Of a DNA stretch of 64,000 bases, positions 1 through 9,091 are shown one piece after another (the stretch's first letter is position 1; each line of letters opens with the position of its first letter). Source of the DNA: an uncultured Lachnospiraceae bacterium (lineage in GTDB: Bacteria > Bacillota > Clostridia > Lachnospirales > Lachnospiraceae); assembly GCA_910578645.1 (NCBI GenBank), contig CAJTQI010000011.1, positions 32,249 to 96,248 of the forward strand. Reading direction: 5' to 3'. Under the pieces are notes generated by a model, which was given only the letters and a program-made list of their open reading frames with translations, searched no databases and had not been told where the DNA came from. The position numbers and the translations under genes are program-made.

Positions 1-585
1 TGTATTCTCCACCGCCACCATAGTAAGCACCCTGCACCCAAACAGGACACACATGATGTTGATAAGCATATTTAATACCCTGAGAAAATTGACGATAGAA
101 ATATCCTCAATCACATACCGCGGCTCTAAGAGGCTGCCCATAGTCAGCTCCACAAAATAAAAGACACAAAGCACCAGGAAATTTATAGTAGGCCTAAATC
201 CTCCTCTTCCCCCATTCTGACAATCCAGGACATAACTTGTCAGATAGGTAAAGGGCATCACCGCCAGGCAATATAATCCGAACTGTGTTTCCTCCCCTAT
301 AAGATAGACGGACACGAAAGAATAGGAAAGTATTTCTATCACAAACATATAGTATACCAATCGTACTCTCTTTTTTCCGGCAAAATAAAAAGCCACCACA
401 TATGTAACAATACTCACAATATTCAGACGCCACAGGAATGTCACGCCTCCCAGCCAGAGTACAAACATCAATACAAGATGTACCAATACCAGCAAAACCG
501 CGCAAATCTGCAGGAAGACATCATAATTCATTGTATTTACTTTAAACCGCCGTATCCGGTTCCACAGTCTCTTCCATTCTACCAT
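1..585 (-). CDS. Multi-pass membrane protein, N-terminal part (runs off left edge)
   Basis: An open frame of 195 codons starts at an ATG at 585 preceded by GAGGGA and continues past base 1 without a stop. The protein begins MVEWKRLWNRIRRF, a short basic cytoplasmic stretch, followed by about six hydrophobic segments up to the edge. This layout resembles the membrane sensor part of Lachnospiraceae signalling proteins such as diguanylate cyclases or sensor kinases, but no catalytic domain falls in the window, so the function is not assigned. A second in-frame ATG at 531 lacks a ribosome site. The gene follows the Rrf2 gene on the same strand with a gap of about 70 bp and may share its transcript. 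Confidence 0.7.
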   Translation of the reverse strand, partial: MVEWKRLWNRIRRFKVNTMNYDVFLQICAVLLVLVHLVLMFVLWLGGVTFLWRLNIVSIVTYVVAFYFAGKKRVRLVYYMFVIEILSYSFVSVYLIGEETQFGLYCLAVMPFTYLTSYVLDCQNGGRGGFRPTINFLVLCVFYFVELTMGSLLEPRYVIEDISIVNFLRVLNMLINIMCVLFGCRVLTMVAVENT

Positions 586-656
586 AGCCGTCCCTCACCA
601 CTGTACTTTACAATCATCACTCCGGCTGCAGTGCACAACCCGGACATGTCCTCACC

Positions 657-1091
657 TCATATTACATAATTGTCAGTTATGTTGTTCTGCCATTCCACCA
701 AATCTGCCAACGTTACCTTATCCACAACATCGCTGACTGCCGCGTCAAGCATACGCCACAGCCGCAGCGTGACACAAGCCTCCTGCCGTGCACAGACATT
801 TACTTCATCATCCAGGCACGGAACCGGCGCTAAGGAACCTTCCGTCAGCCTTAAAATCATACCCACCGTATACTTCTCCGGCTCCCTGGCCAGACGATAG
901 CCGCCTTGGGGCCCCCGGATACTCCTCACATATCCCGCCTTATTCAATATAGATATAATCTGTTCCAAATATTTATCCGATATTTCCTGCCTGGAAGCAA
1001 TATCTTTAATCCGTACCGGCTCGCCGGTATTATGCAGCGCTAAGTCAAGCATAAGCCTAAGCGCGTACCTTCCCTTCGTCGATATCTTCAT
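657..1091 (-). CDS. Rrf2-family regulator with three cluster-type cysteines
   Basis: A 144-residue Rrf2/IscR-type transcription factor. The N-terminal winged helix begins MKISTKGRYALRLMLDLA, the recognition region includes SDKYLEQI, and the wing contains GPQGGYRLAR. Cysteines at 92, 100 and 106 are placed like the [2Fe-2S] ligands of IscR, so it probably senses iron-sulphur or redox state; this is family inference. It has its own consensus promoter upstream. No Fe-S assembly genes lie beside it; the nifS-nifU pair with a second Rrf2 gene is about 34 kb away. Confidence 0.9.
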   Translation of the reverse strand: MKISTKGRYALRLMLDLALHNTGEPVRIKDIASRQEISDKYLEQIISILNKAGYVRSIRGPQGGYRLAREPEKYTVGMILRLTEGSLAPVPCLDDEVNVCARQEACVTLRLWRMLDAAVSDVVDKVTLADLVEWQNNITDNYVI

Positions 1092-1153
1092 CTTGATAAC
1101 TGTACCTTCCCTATTTTCCTTTTCCTATTTCTCCACTAGGCTTTCTATGATTG

Positions 1154-1182
1154 TTTATACTACGCTTCATCACTTTTGTCAA
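1154..1182 (-). promoter_or_regulatory. Sigma-A promoter of the Rrf2 gene
   Basis: On the minus strand, TTGACA (1182-1177) and TATAAA (1159-1154) are separated by 17 bases. They lie about 60 bp upstream of the Rrf2 start at 1091. Confidence 0.75.
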
Positions 1183-1374
1183 ATCCACTATAAAGTTATC
1201 CTCACAAAACTACGATATAAATGATAAGAAACAGTTAATTATGCCGCATCCAGGTAAACGGATTTACAAATTAATGTACACTTTTGAATCTCTTGTATAA
1301 ATAGTGCAAACAGGCCGCAAGGGCATGCGCAGAGACGATTCTGAGACTACAGATTACGCTAAGGAGGGCACCAC

Positions 1375-2118
1375 ATGAATAAAGTAAACGGATACAGCGC
1401 GTATCAGAACAATTATTACAACAGTTCCATACAGAACAAAAAGCCGCCGGATAAGACAGGAAAAGCCGATTCTTCCAAGAAAACCGACAAGACAGGGAAA
1501 ACAAACCAGAATCCCGTACAGTTGAGCAGCAGGGCTAAGGCACTGTTACAGGAATTGAAAAGAACCTATACCAATATGGATTTTATGGTTGCCGATTATG
1601 AATCCGATGAAGAAGCGGCCGAGTATCTTTCCCGTGGCACGAAAGATTACAGTGTACTGATTGACTCGGAAGAATTAGAGCGTATGGCGGCGGACGAAGA
1701 CGTGAAGAAACAGAACCTTTCACTTCTCGACGAAGCGGTAGGTAAACTGGACGAAATGAAAGAGCAGTTAGGCGAACATAAAGATGACGTCGTGCGCATA
1801 GGTATCAGCATCGGCAAAGACGGTGAAGTATCTTACTTCGCGGAATTGGAAAAAGCGGGTGCACGCCAGAAAGAATTTGTAGATAAAATCAGGGAAGATA
1901 AGAAAGAAGCCGCCGAAGAAGCCAAAAACAAATCAGAGGCCGGTAAAACAAACTTCGGACAGTCCCACGGATATGACTATGAGAGAAGCAAACACACTAC
2001 CGTATACGCTTCCAGCGCCGAGGAGCTCTTAGATAAAATTACCAACATGGATTGGGATACCGTGAAAGAAGAGACTTCCCTTCCCATGCCGGGCGGACAT
2101 TATAATTTCTCCATCTAA
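1375..2118 (+). CDS. DUF6033-like protein of unknown function
   Basis: A 247-residue soluble, highly charged protein with an excellent ribosome site (AAGGAGGG). The first 45 residues are rich in Asn, Tyr, Lys and Ser and look disordered (MNKVNGYSAYQNNYYN). The folded part starts near LSSRAKALLQEL and contains NMDFMVADYESDEEAAEYLSRGTK-type sequence and a Lys/Glu-rich coiled-coil region at roughly 150-190. I recognise this as the DUF6033 type seen in Lachnospiraceae, whose role is unknown to me. There is no signal peptide or membrane segment. It stands alone, on the opposite strand to its neighbours. Confidence 0.8.
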   Translation: MNKVNGYSAYQNNYYNSSIQNKKPPDKTGKADSSKKTDKTGKTNQNPVQLSSRAKALLQELKRTYTNMDFMVADYESDEEAAEYLSRGTKDYSVLIDSEELERMAADEDVKKQNLSLLDEAVGKLDEMKEQLGEHKDDVVRIGISIGKDGEVSYFAELEKAGARQKEFVDKIREDKKEAAEEAKNKSEAGKTNFGQSHGYDYERSKHTTVYASSAEELLDKITNMDWDTVKEETSLPMPGGHYNFSI

Positions 2119-2220
2119 AAAGTAAAAAACGAGCACAGCTCGTTTACGAGATTCGCTTCGCGAATCTCGGAGAAGCGGAATACTTCCCTTAATAAAGTAA
2201 AATACGAGCACAGCTCGTTT
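2119..2220. repeat. Pair of direct repeats containing hairpins, with a third hairpin between
   Basis: Two 27-bp near-identical units (2119-2145 and 2194-2220) each contain the stem AAACGAGC-ACA-GCTCGTTT. Between them at 2147-2169 lies a perfect 10-bp stem, CGAGATTCGC-TTC-GCGAATCTCG. The set follows the DUF6033-like stop directly and probably works in transcript termination or 3'-end stability. Confidence 0.7.
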
Positions 2221-2227
2221 GTAAAAG

Positions 2228-2274
2228 GATAAAGAATAAGCGCAGAAGCATACCTCCTGCGCTTATTCTTTATC
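2228..2274. terminator. Bidirectional terminator, 18-bp stem
   Basis: GATAAAGAATAAGCGCAG (2228-2245) and its exact reverse complement (2257-2274) flank an 11-base loop. AT-rich stem ends give U-rich tails both ways, serving the convergent DUF6033-like and response regulator genes. Confidence 0.8.
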
Positions 2275-2311
2275 TCATACGGAAAGCTCTTCGCCATGAC
2301 TGGCGGTATAT

Positions 2312-3082
2312 TTATATACCCGCCAGTTCCTTCCGTTTAATTTCCTCGAAGAAATCATCAATTGATTTAATAATCTGTGACGGCTCCATAGATTTTAACA
2401 GATATCCCTGAGGCTTTAACGCCATAACATCCATTATGGTCTCTTTATCTCCCTTATTGGTCAGGAAAATAACCGGAATATCCGCAAACTCATGCTCGCC
2501 ACGTATCATCTCAAGCACCTGCTTGCCATCCACTACCGGCATCTCGTAGTCAAGCAACACCAAATCCGGTCTGTTCGTCGCCAGATATTTAATCGCCATT
2601 GCGCCGGAATTTGCCAAAGTCACCTGATAGGACTCCTCGAGCCATCCCTTGACATTCCTTAACATCGTCCCGGAATCATCCACCACCAGAATCTTCTTCT
2701 TATTCTGTCTGCCGTATTTCTTCTCATAGCCCGTAATAGACGTTACCACTTCGCTGACGTTAATCGGTCTCTGGAATTTCTGTCTGATGAGGTTCTTGGA
2801 GATGATTTTCTCTACCGTACCTAATTCATCGGCGTCACCGATTGCAAAAATCGGAATATCTTCTTCCGCCGCTTTATCTTTAATATAATTGAGAGCCTGC
2901 TGCTCTTCCACCATCTTCTCATCTACATAAAGCAGGAGAATGCCAATCGGCTCTTCTATCTGGTTAATGGCATCGATATCCGCCTTGGACGTAATTACTT
3001 CATACTCTGCTCTCTCAAACCAATCCTTCAATGATATAATAAGGTAACTCTGAATCTCTGAGACAATAACTACATTCTGCAT
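2312..3082 (-). CDS. Tandem-receiver response regulator without output domain
   Basis: A 256-residue protein with two CheY-like modules. Residues 1-118 form a degenerate receiver lacking the usual acidic pair and phospho-Asp context. Residues about 129-250 form a canonical receiver with the acidic pair D135/D136 (ILVVDDS), phospho-acceptor D178 (LLDYEMP) and a Thr/Lys switch (FLTNK). There is no DNA-binding or enzymatic output domain, so it likely acts through protein contacts or as a phosphate sink. No partner kinase is adjacent. The gene is monocistronic with its own promoter and a terminator downstream. Confidence 0.85.
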   Translation of the reverse strand: MQNVVIVSEIQSYLIISLKDWFERAEYEVITSKADIDAINQIEEPIGILLLYVDEKMVEEQQALNYIKDKAAEEDIPIFAIGDADELGTVEKIISKNLIRQKFQRPINVSEVVTSITGYEKKYGRQNKKKILVVDDSGTMLRNVKGWLEESYQVTLANSGAMAIKYLATNRPDLVLLDYEMPVVDGKQVLEMIRGEHEFADIPVIFLTNKGDKETIMDVMALKPQGYLLKSMEPSQIIKSIDDFFEEIKRKELAGI

Positions 3083-3156
3083 TTCAACACTCTCCTAATC
3101 AGTCTATATGTATAGTCATCAAACAAGTCTCCGTCTCCCCGACAGCATATGTTTAG

Positions 3157-3185
3157 ATTATACCAAATTATGCATATATCCGCAA
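3157..3185 (-). promoter_or_regulatory. Promoter of the tandem-receiver gene
   Basis: TTGCGG (3185-3180), a 17-base spacer and TATAAT (3162-3157) on the minus strand, about 75 bp upstream of the start at 3082. Confidence 0.65.
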
Positions 3186-3243
3186 GTCTTAGTAATAGAA
3201 TACCTTCAATAAATTTACAAGCATGCTGACAAGTCAAAGCGCT

Positions 3244-4587
3244 TCATCCTTCTACCCGCATTTTCCTCCGACACCTCCAATAATACCACATTCCGGTAAG
3301 GTCAGCCAGTATCCATCCAATCGGAACTGACATCCATATACCTGTCACCCCAATCTGTTCCACGCCTGACAGTACATATGCCAGAAGCACCCGTGTCCCC
3401 AGGGAAACCACCGTAAGTACCACGGAAATACCCGGCCTGTGGATAGCTCTGTAATAACCGTAAAATAAAAACAACAGCCCGATACCGAAATAAAATATAC
3501 CTTCTATCCGCAGATATCCCACACCTACGGCAATCACTTCCACACTCTCTTCATTTAGGAACAATCCCATAAGAGGTCTGGCAAACGCAACTACAAGAAC
3601 CGAGATAATCAGACAGAAAACAAATGCCCCCGCCACCGCATCCCGCATTCCTTTACGGATACGCTCCTCCTTGCCGGCTCCATAATTTTGCGCCACATAA
3701 GTGGAGAACGCATTCCCGAAATCCTGCACCGGCGCATAGGCAAAAGAATCTATCTTCACTGCCGCTGCAAAGGCTGCCATCACCACCGGACCAAAACTAT
3801 TCACAAGACCTTGCACCATCAAAATACCGAAGTTCATGATAGACTGCTGTAAGCATGTCAAGGTTGACAATCCCACCAATTCCCCCAGAATCCGCATATC
3901 CCATACACGATTCTTGCCCGTGACTCTCAATTCAGGATAATGGGCGGCATAATATACAAGAATCCCGATTCCTGCCACATATTGGGATATGACAGTGGCA
4001 ATCGCCGCACCGGCCACACCCCATAAAAGCCCTCTGATAAAGAAAATATCAAGGGCGATATTCATGACCGCCGAAATGCCTAAGAATAAAAGCGGTACAA
4101 CAGAATTGCCCACGGAGCGGAGCAGATTCCCCACAAAGTTATATAAAAATACCGCAAGAACACCTGCAAAAATCCACATAAGGTATTCCCGCATCAGCGG
4201 AGCTACTTCCTCCGGCACACGCAGAAAGATAAGAATACCTTCCATCCCTGCATACACAATAACGTTCAGGACAAGCGCTACCCCTCCAATTGCTACAAAA
4301 GCGATAAAAATCCCCTTCTCCAGCCTGTCCTGGTTTCTGCTGCCAAACTGCATGGAAAAAAAAGCGCTGCTACCCATGCACAATCCAATGATAATCGATG
4401 TGATAAATACCATCAAAGTATACGCCGAGCCAACCGCCGCCAGCGCATTCTCCCCCAGATACCTCCCCACAATGAGCGTGTCTACTATATTATATAGCTG
4501 CTGAAGCAGGTTTCCCACCATGATGGGAAATGCAAACTTCAACAGCTTACCCATGATACTCCCCTGTGTCAAATCATAACTAGCCAT
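3244..4587 (-). CDS. MATE-family efflux transporter
   Basis: A 447-residue integral membrane protein with about 12 hydrophobic segments and two homologous halves. It begins MASYDLTQGSIMGKLLKFAFPIMVGN and contains QLYNIVDTLIVGRYLG, both typical of the DinF/NorM-like MATE branch in Firmicutes. It is expected to export cationic drugs or metabolites using a sodium or proton gradient; the substrate cannot be read from the sequence. A GAAGGA ribosome site precedes the ATG. Length is normal for the family and the gene appears to stand alone. Confidence 0.9.
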   Translation of the reverse strand: MASYDLTQGSIMGKLLKFAFPIMVGNLLQQLYNIVDTLIVGRYLGENALAAVGSAYTLMVFITSIIIGLCMGSSAFFSMQFGSRNQDRLEKGIFIAFVAIGGVALVLNVIVYAGMEGILIFLRVPEEVAPLMREYLMWIFAGVLAVFLYNFVGNLLRSVGNSVVPLLFLGISAVMNIALDIFFIRGLLWGVAGAAIATVISQYVAGIGILVYYAAHYPELRVTGKNRVWDMRILGELVGLSTLTCLQQSIMNFGILMVQGLVNSFGPVVMAAFAAAVKIDSFAYAPVQDFGNAFSTYVAQNYGAGKEERIRKGMRDAVAGAFVFCLIISVLVVAFARPLMGLFLNEESVEVIAVGVGYLRIEGIFYFGIGLLFLFYGYYRAIHRPGISVVLTVVSLGTRVLLAYVLSGVEQIGVTGIWMSVPIGWILADLTGMWYYWRCRRKMRVEG

Positions 4588-4688
4588 AACTTTCCTTCAC
4601 AATATTACTTTTTATCTCTCGTTCCGGGGCTGCAAATCTTGCGCATTCCCCGGAACATGAATTAGAATATACCCGCGCTACGTCTTAT

Positions 4689-6125
4689 TTAGAGGTCATA
4701 GTACATCTGGAACTCTGCCGGGTTCGGAATCTGCTCCATCTTCTTGAGCTCTCCACGTTTACGTGCAATCCACAAATCAATGAGTCTCTGAGGGAATACA
4801 CCGCCCTTTGTCAAATAATCGTGGTCTGCTTCCAGTGCATCAAGCGCCTCGCCGAGAGATTTCGGAAGTCCTTTGATTTTCTTCTGCTCTTCTTCCGTCA
4901 GGTTGTATAAATTAAAGTCATAAGGTCCCCACCCGTTCTTCTCAGGGTCAATCTTGTTCTCGACACCGTCTAACCCCGCCATCAAAATTGCCGCATATGC
5001 ATAATAGGGATTCGCCGTTGCATCAGGGTTTCGTAGTTCAAAACGCTTCGCTTCCGGAGACTTTGCATAAGCCGGAATACGGATAACTGCGCTCCTGTTA
5101 GATGTGGCATAGCCAACCGTGACGGGCGCCTCATAACCTGGTACAAGACGCTTGAACGAATTTGTGGACGGATTCGTAAACGCACATAAAGACGCAATGT
5201 GCTTGAGCAAACCACCCATAAAATAATGGGCCGTGCGGCTCAAGCCTGAATACCCCTGTTCATCATAGAAAACAGGCTTTCCGTCCTTCAAAAGCAACAT
5301 ATGTACATGTAGCCCGTTACCTGCCTCCTGGTAAATAGGTTTGGGCATGAAAGTTGCCGTCTTCCCTTCCTTCGCCGCAAGGTTCTTGATGATATACTTG
5401 ATAATCATGGTGTTATCCGCCATGGCAGGCATATCCGCAAGCTCCACTTCAATCTCCATCTGACCTGGCCCGCCTACTTCATGATGATGGTATTTTACCT
5501 TGATTCCCCAATCCTCCATCATCATGCACATACGGCTTCTTAAATCATATCCCACATCCTGCGGAGCCGCCACATGATAGCCGCCCTTGTAAGGCACCTC
5601 ATAACCATTGTTGCCTATCTGCTCCGGATTGAGGCTGCAGTTCCATGCCGCCTGTCTCGTGTCAATCCGGTAGCCGCACTGTTTCGGCGTCACCTCATAA
5701 CGCGCACTGTCAAACAGATAAAATTCAAACTCCGGCCCGATTACCATACGGTCGGCAATTCCGCTTTCTTTCATATACTCTACCGCACGCAGACTGACAT
5801 TCTTCGGATATTGGTCAAAAGGTTTATTCTCGCCCTGACCAATCGTACACACATTGCCACACATCGTCAGCGTAGGCACTTGTGCAAATGGGTCTACATA
5901 CGCCGTATCCGGGTCCGGCAGAAATACCATGTCGCTCTTCTCCACAGGCGCATAGCCGTAATTGGAACCGTCGAAACCTATTCCGTAGATAAATGTCTCC
6001 TCACTAAACCGCTCCACCGGAATCGTGATATGACGCCACCGTCCGTCGATATCCGTCATTTTGAAATCAATCATGCGGATTTCTTTCTCTTCGCACAACT
6101 TTCTGATTGCTACACTTCTGTCCAT
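4689..6125 (-). CDS. glnA: Glutamine synthetase, type I
   Basis: A 478-residue GSI enzyme making glutamine from glutamate, ammonia and ATP. Visible motifs are GFDGSNYG near the N-terminus, the metal-binding GPEFEFYLFD, the ATP-site NGLHVHM, KRLVPGYEAPV, and FELRNPDATANPYY. Near residue 400 is NLYNLTEEEQKK, in the place of the adenylylated Tyr loop of class GSI-beta enzymes, together with the longer C-terminal insertion that Bacillus-type GSI-alpha lacks. No adenylyltransferase gene is in the window, so modification is only possible, not shown. An AGGAGCAGGGGG ribosome site precedes the ATG. Confidence 0.95.
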   Translation of the reverse strand: MDRSVAIRKLCEEKEIRMIDFKMTDIDGRWRHITIPVERFSEETFIYGIGFDGSNYGYAPVEKSDMVFLPDPDTAYVDPFAQVPTLTMCGNVCTIGQGENKPFDQYPKNVSLRAVEYMKESGIADRMVIGPEFEFYLFDSARYEVTPKQCGYRIDTRQAAWNCSLNPEQIGNNGYEVPYKGGYHVAAPQDVGYDLRSRMCMMMEDWGIKVKYHHHEVGGPGQMEIEVELADMPAMADNTMIIKYIIKNLAAKEGKTATFMPKPIYQEAGNGLHVHMLLLKDGKPVFYDEQGYSGLSRTAHYFMGGLLKHIASLCAFTNPSTNSFKRLVPGYEAPVTVGYATSNRSAVIRIPAYAKSPEAKRFELRNPDATANPYYAYAAILMAGLDGVENKIDPEKNGWGPYDFNLYNLTEEEQKKIKGLPKSLGEALDALEADHDYLTKGGVFPQRLIDLWIARKRGELKKMEQIPNPAEFQMYYDL

Positions 6126-6300
6126 AACCCCCTGCTCCTTTCGCTTTATCCCTTGTTGTCCCTATAGTCTAAAAACTTTGGCGTAAGCCCTTCCACGGCA
6201 TACCGCCTACACAGATAGTATACCATAAGTATGCGCCCGGATTCCATCCGTCAAAACCAAAATAAACAAGAAAAATGCATACTCCTCACTACCCAAAAAT

Positions 6301-7659
6301 CTATTCTTTCCACACCGCCCACGTCAGTGCAAAGGAGACACAAAAAGATACCGCCAGGACAAGACCGTACTGCCAAGTGTAGTCCAATGTAATCAAAAAG
6401 CCGGGAAGCCCTGTCACCCCATAGGAAACGGCACCAACCCCCAGTATAGAGCCCAAAAGCGCCCCCGCAGCGCCGCCTGCCATACCGCACATAAAAGGCT
6501 TCACGAACCGCAAATTCACCCCGAACATGGCAGGCTCCGTAATCCCCAGGGCCGCCGACAGAAACGATGGGATTGCGGCAGATTTTATCCTGGTATTCTT
6601 CGCTTTCATTCCCACTGCCAGACATGCCGCTCCTTGGGCAAAATTAGCCGCGGAAGCGATGGGCATCCAGGTGTTTGACCTGCCTGCCGCCAGCAATCCC
6701 GCTTCGATGACATTATACATATGATGAATACCGCAAACCACCGTAACCGGATAGAAACCGCCCATGACCATAGCCCCGACGCCATGGCCCATAGCAATCA
6801 ACCAACCGGCAAATTCCAACACATACGTCTCTGCCACAGAAGATACCGGCCCGATTACTCCCAATGTGACAGACGCTGTCATAAAAACCGTACACAACGG
6901 CGTCACAAACAAATCAAACATTTCAGGAACATGCCTGTGCAGCCAATTCTCTACCTTGCACATAAGCCACACTGCAAACACCACCGGAAGTACATGTCCC
7001 TGGTACCCTACCTGCCTGACAGACAGAAATCCAAACAGATGCCACACCGGAATATCAGCCCTATCCATAGACGCCGCCGACCAGGCATTGAGCAAATCCG
7101 GGTGAATCATAATCATGCCGATTACTGCCCCAAGAAATATATTTCCGCCAAAAACCTTGGCCGCCGACACTGCGACCAACACAGGAAGGAATGTAAATGC
7201 CGTATTCGCTATCATGCTAAGAATACTGTACCAATCGCTTTCTGCAAAGGACACAGATACTTTTCCTAATATCCCATCAAGACCCATCATCAGACCGGAA
7301 GCCACAATCGCCGGCAAAATCGGGACAAACACATCCCCCAATGTTCTAATTATCCGCCAAAATAACGGAATCCTTGCTGCCACTGCAGCCCTTACTTCCT
7401 TGACGTCCTCCGTGCCACTGTTATCCAAAAATTCACCATATACTTTATTGACAGCCCCGGTGCCGATAATAACCTGAAACTGTCCCTTATCACCCAGCAC
7501 TCCTTTCACACCGTCTATGCCTTCCAGTATTCCGCGGTCGGTTTTATCTTCGTCAACCACAACAAAACGAAGCCTTGTGGCACAGCACGACACACGCACC
7601 AAGTTGTCCCGCCCTCCCAAAGCTTCACATATCTCTTCCGCACATTTTGCGTAATCCAT
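6301..7659 (-). CDS. PTS sugar transporter EIIBC, sucrose/trehalose-like
   Basis: A 452-residue phosphotransferase permease. The N-terminal IIB domain (about 1-80) carries the phospho-Cys motif SCCATRLRF. The IIC domain has about ten membrane segments with GYQGHVLPVVFAVW, GIHHMYNVIEAG and the conserved GITEPAMFGV substrate-site motif. It is in the glucose/sucrose PTS superfamily and lacks a fused IIA domain, so it must borrow a IIA protein. The wording around GYQG and IHHMYN fits the sucrose/trehalose/beta-glucoside subgroup; the exact sugar is not resolvable. It lies 119 bp downstream of the HAD phosphatase on the same strand, but no phospho-glycosidase accompanies it. Confidence 0.88.
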   Translation of the reverse strand: MDYAKCAEEICEALGGRDNLVRVSCCATRLRFVVVDEDKTDRGILEGIDGVKGVLGDKGQFQVIIGTGAVNKVYGEFLDNSGTEDVKEVRAAVAARIPLFWRIIRTLGDVFVPILPAIVASGLMMGLDGILGKVSVSFAESDWYSILSMIANTAFTFLPVLVAVSAAKVFGGNIFLGAVIGMIMIHPDLLNAWSAASMDRADIPVWHLFGFLSVRQVGYQGHVLPVVFAVWLMCKVENWLHRHVPEMFDLFVTPLCTVFMTASVTLGVIGPVSSVAETYVLEFAGWLIAMGHGVGAMVMGGFYPVTVVCGIHHMYNVIEAGLLAAGRSNTWMPIASAANFAQGAACLAVGMKAKNTRIKSAAIPSFLSAALGITEPAMFGVNLRFVKPFMCGMAGGAAGALLGSILGVGAVSYGVTGLPGFLITLDYTWQYGLVLAVSFCVSFALTWAVWKE

Positions 7660-7688
7660 GCCCCGCCCTCTCTTTTCTACACATAATC

Positions 7689-7721
7689 AAAAAGCATCAG
7701 TTTCACACTTGATGCGCTTTT
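7689..7721 (-). terminator. Hairpin between HAD and PTS genes
   Basis: On the minus strand a GCATCA/TGATGC stem with A- and T-rich shoulders ends in TTTTT. It lies between the HAD stop and the PTS start, so it could end the HAD transcript or act as an attenuator. I see no LicT/SacT-type antiterminator sequence overlapping it. Confidence 0.55.
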
Positions 7722-7778
7722 CCGGTTATGCATTTCCGGGCAAAATAATCTGGACATGTCAATATCAGAATGCGTGTT

Positions 7779-8618
7779 TTACCGACAGTCAATCAGATGA
7801 TGCCGTAAAAAGGCCGTGCGGATTCCGTCTTCCCTCACAGACGGACAGACATCATCGGATATTCTTTTCAATTCCCTGCTTCCGTTCCCCATACAGATGC
7901 TGAGTCCTGCAGTCACCATCATCTCCTTGTCGTTCATGCTGTCGCCGATAGCCACAGAATTATAGATGGGCATATGAAGGTACTCACAGATTCTCCGGAT
8001 TGCCTTTCCCTTGTTGAACTCCCTGTTCACCACCTCGCCGTTGACAAACCCTCCCACATCCTTATCCTGGATACAAAATTCAAAATCAGAAGCCAAAACA
8101 CTTTGCGGTTCCAAAAGCTGTTCCCTGGACGCACATGCAATCACAATCTTGTAAATCGGTTGCTCCCTGTATTCCCCCATAGGCAGGATATGTAAAGATT
8201 TCTCAATCTGTTCCCGCCACCGGAGCAACTCACCATTGTCGCCCTCCTGAACATGGCTGCGCAAATATTCTTTAAATTCTTCGTCCGTGTAAGCGCCGTC
8301 CATACATTCCACCGTCCTGTAGACGCCGTTTTTCTTTAATATATCCAGCACAGACTTTTTTTGTTCCTCTGACATCGGACAGTCATAGATTACCTTGCCT
8401 TGACACTCAATGTATCCCCCTGAACTGGCAATTACCCCGTCAAATTCATACTTAAGAAGCGGGCTTAGCATATCATAATTCCTGCCGGTACACAGGAATA
8501 CATAATGCCCTTCCTCTCTCGCCTGATGAATCGCCCAGACAGCCGATTCCGGAGGCTCATTGCTGCCCGCCTCCGTCAAAGTCCCATCGACGTCCAGAAA
8601 GATTATTTTTTTCTCCAC
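7779..8618 (-). CDS. Cof-type HAD-superfamily phosphatase
   Basis: A 279-residue haloacid-dehalogenase hydrolase of the Cof/YidA type. Motif I is IIFLDVDGT with the nucleophile Asp near residue 9, motif II is FLCTGRN, the motif III Lys lies in NKGKAIRRI, and motif IV is AIGDSMNDKEMM. A C2-type cap lies between. Such enzymes dephosphorylate sugar phosphates or related small molecules. The start is a GTG (GTGGAGAAAAAA) preceded by GGGGAG. Being upstream of the PTS gene, it may act on a PTS-derived sugar phosphate, which is inference. Confidence 0.88.
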   Translation of the reverse strand: MEKKIIFLDVDGTLTEAGSNEPPESAVWAIHQAREEGHYVFLCTGRNYDMLSPLLKYEFDGVIASSGGYIECQGKVIYDCPMSEEQKKSVLDILKKNGVYRTVECMDGAYTDEEFKEYLRSHVQEGDNGELLRWREQIEKSLHILPMGEYREQPIYKIVIACASREQLLEPQSVLASDFEFCIQDKDVGGFVNGEVVNREFNKGKAIRRICEYLHMPIYNSVAIGDSMNDKEMMVTAGLSICMGNGSRELKRISDDVCPSVREDGIRTAFLRHHLIDCR

Positions 8619-8754
8619 TTTTACACACTCCCCGTTTATACAATGTATCTCTCCCGTTTAACGCACTTCCCCATTGTGCGCTTTCTATGTTATCGATTTC
8701 ACAATTTACTATATGATACACCCGCTTTTTTGCGCTGTAAAGTATATAATTCAT
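8557..8754 (-). CDS. Possible small upstream ORF overlapping the HAD gene
   Basis: A 65-codon frame with a strong GGAGGATT ribosome site eight bases before ATG 8754. It encodes MNYILYSAKKRVYHIV followed by a polar sequence and overlaps the first 62 bases of the HAD gene in another frame. The TGCGCA-rich dyad just upstream (around 8775-8800) looks like an operator. It may be a translation-coupling leader rather than a functional protein. I recognise no family. Confidence 0.3.
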   Translation of the reverse strand: MNYILYSAKKRVYHIVNCEIDNIESAQWGSALNGRDTLYKRGVCKSGEKNNLSGRRWDFDGGGQQ

Positions 8755-8861
8755 AATAATCCTCCATTTCTGCGCATGTTTTTTGCGCATAACAAGTTTT
8801 TGTCAAGTGAGCGCAGACACAAATCTCGCGTGTGAAAAAGATTGCTTCTACGGCGAACCTA

Positions 8862-8894
8862 AAGAACCCGCAGGCTTCACGCCTGCGGGTTCTT
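8862..8894. terminator. Terminator after peptide operon 1
   Basis: A perfect 14-bp stem (AAGAACCCGCAGGC and its complement) with loop TTCAC lies about 50 bp beyond the stop of the last gene of the first small-peptide operon. Confidence 0.8.
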
Positions 8895-8944
8895 CCACTA
8901 CGAAATCATCTAAATAACTTTTTAAGTCCTGACCACCTGGATTC

Positions 8945-9091
8945 CTAGAAAAACCTAGGGGATACGTTCAGCAATGTGTAAGAATTTCTCTTCAACACCT
9001 CTGCCGGAACATGCTCATTGCCTACATGGCTCATAGCAACCAGATTCTTTACAAAATAGCTTTCTACCATTGTCTTCATATAATTTTTCAT
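8945..9091 (-). CDS. Small peptide, NSYxLLNVSPRFF family (copy 1)
   Basis: A 48-residue peptide gene with ribosome site AGAGGAG before ATG 9091 and stop TAG. The N-terminus MKNYMKTMVESYFVKNLVAM is amphipathic and the C-terminus is NSYTLLNVSPRFF immediately before the stop. There is no Cys, no classical signal peptide and no double-Gly leader. Four paralogues lie within 2 kb; the two ends are conserved while the middle varies, which supports translation. It is the second gene of operon 1, about 120 bp after copy 2. Function unknown; a signalling or secreted peptide is possible but unproven. Confidence 0.75.
   Translation of the reverse strand: MKNYMKTMVESYFVKNLVAMSHVGNEHVPAEVLKRNSYTLLNVSPRFF

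Noticed and set aside
1220..1250. Sigma-28-like promoter before the DUF6033-type gene (TAAGAAAC ... GCCGCATC)
   Set aside because: Spacer is 10 bases and the -10 departs from GCCGATAA at several positions; not convincing.
8880..8944. Frame reading DLKSYLDDFVVEEP after peptide copy 1
   Set aside because: No start, and it runs through the terminator stem; treated as chance.
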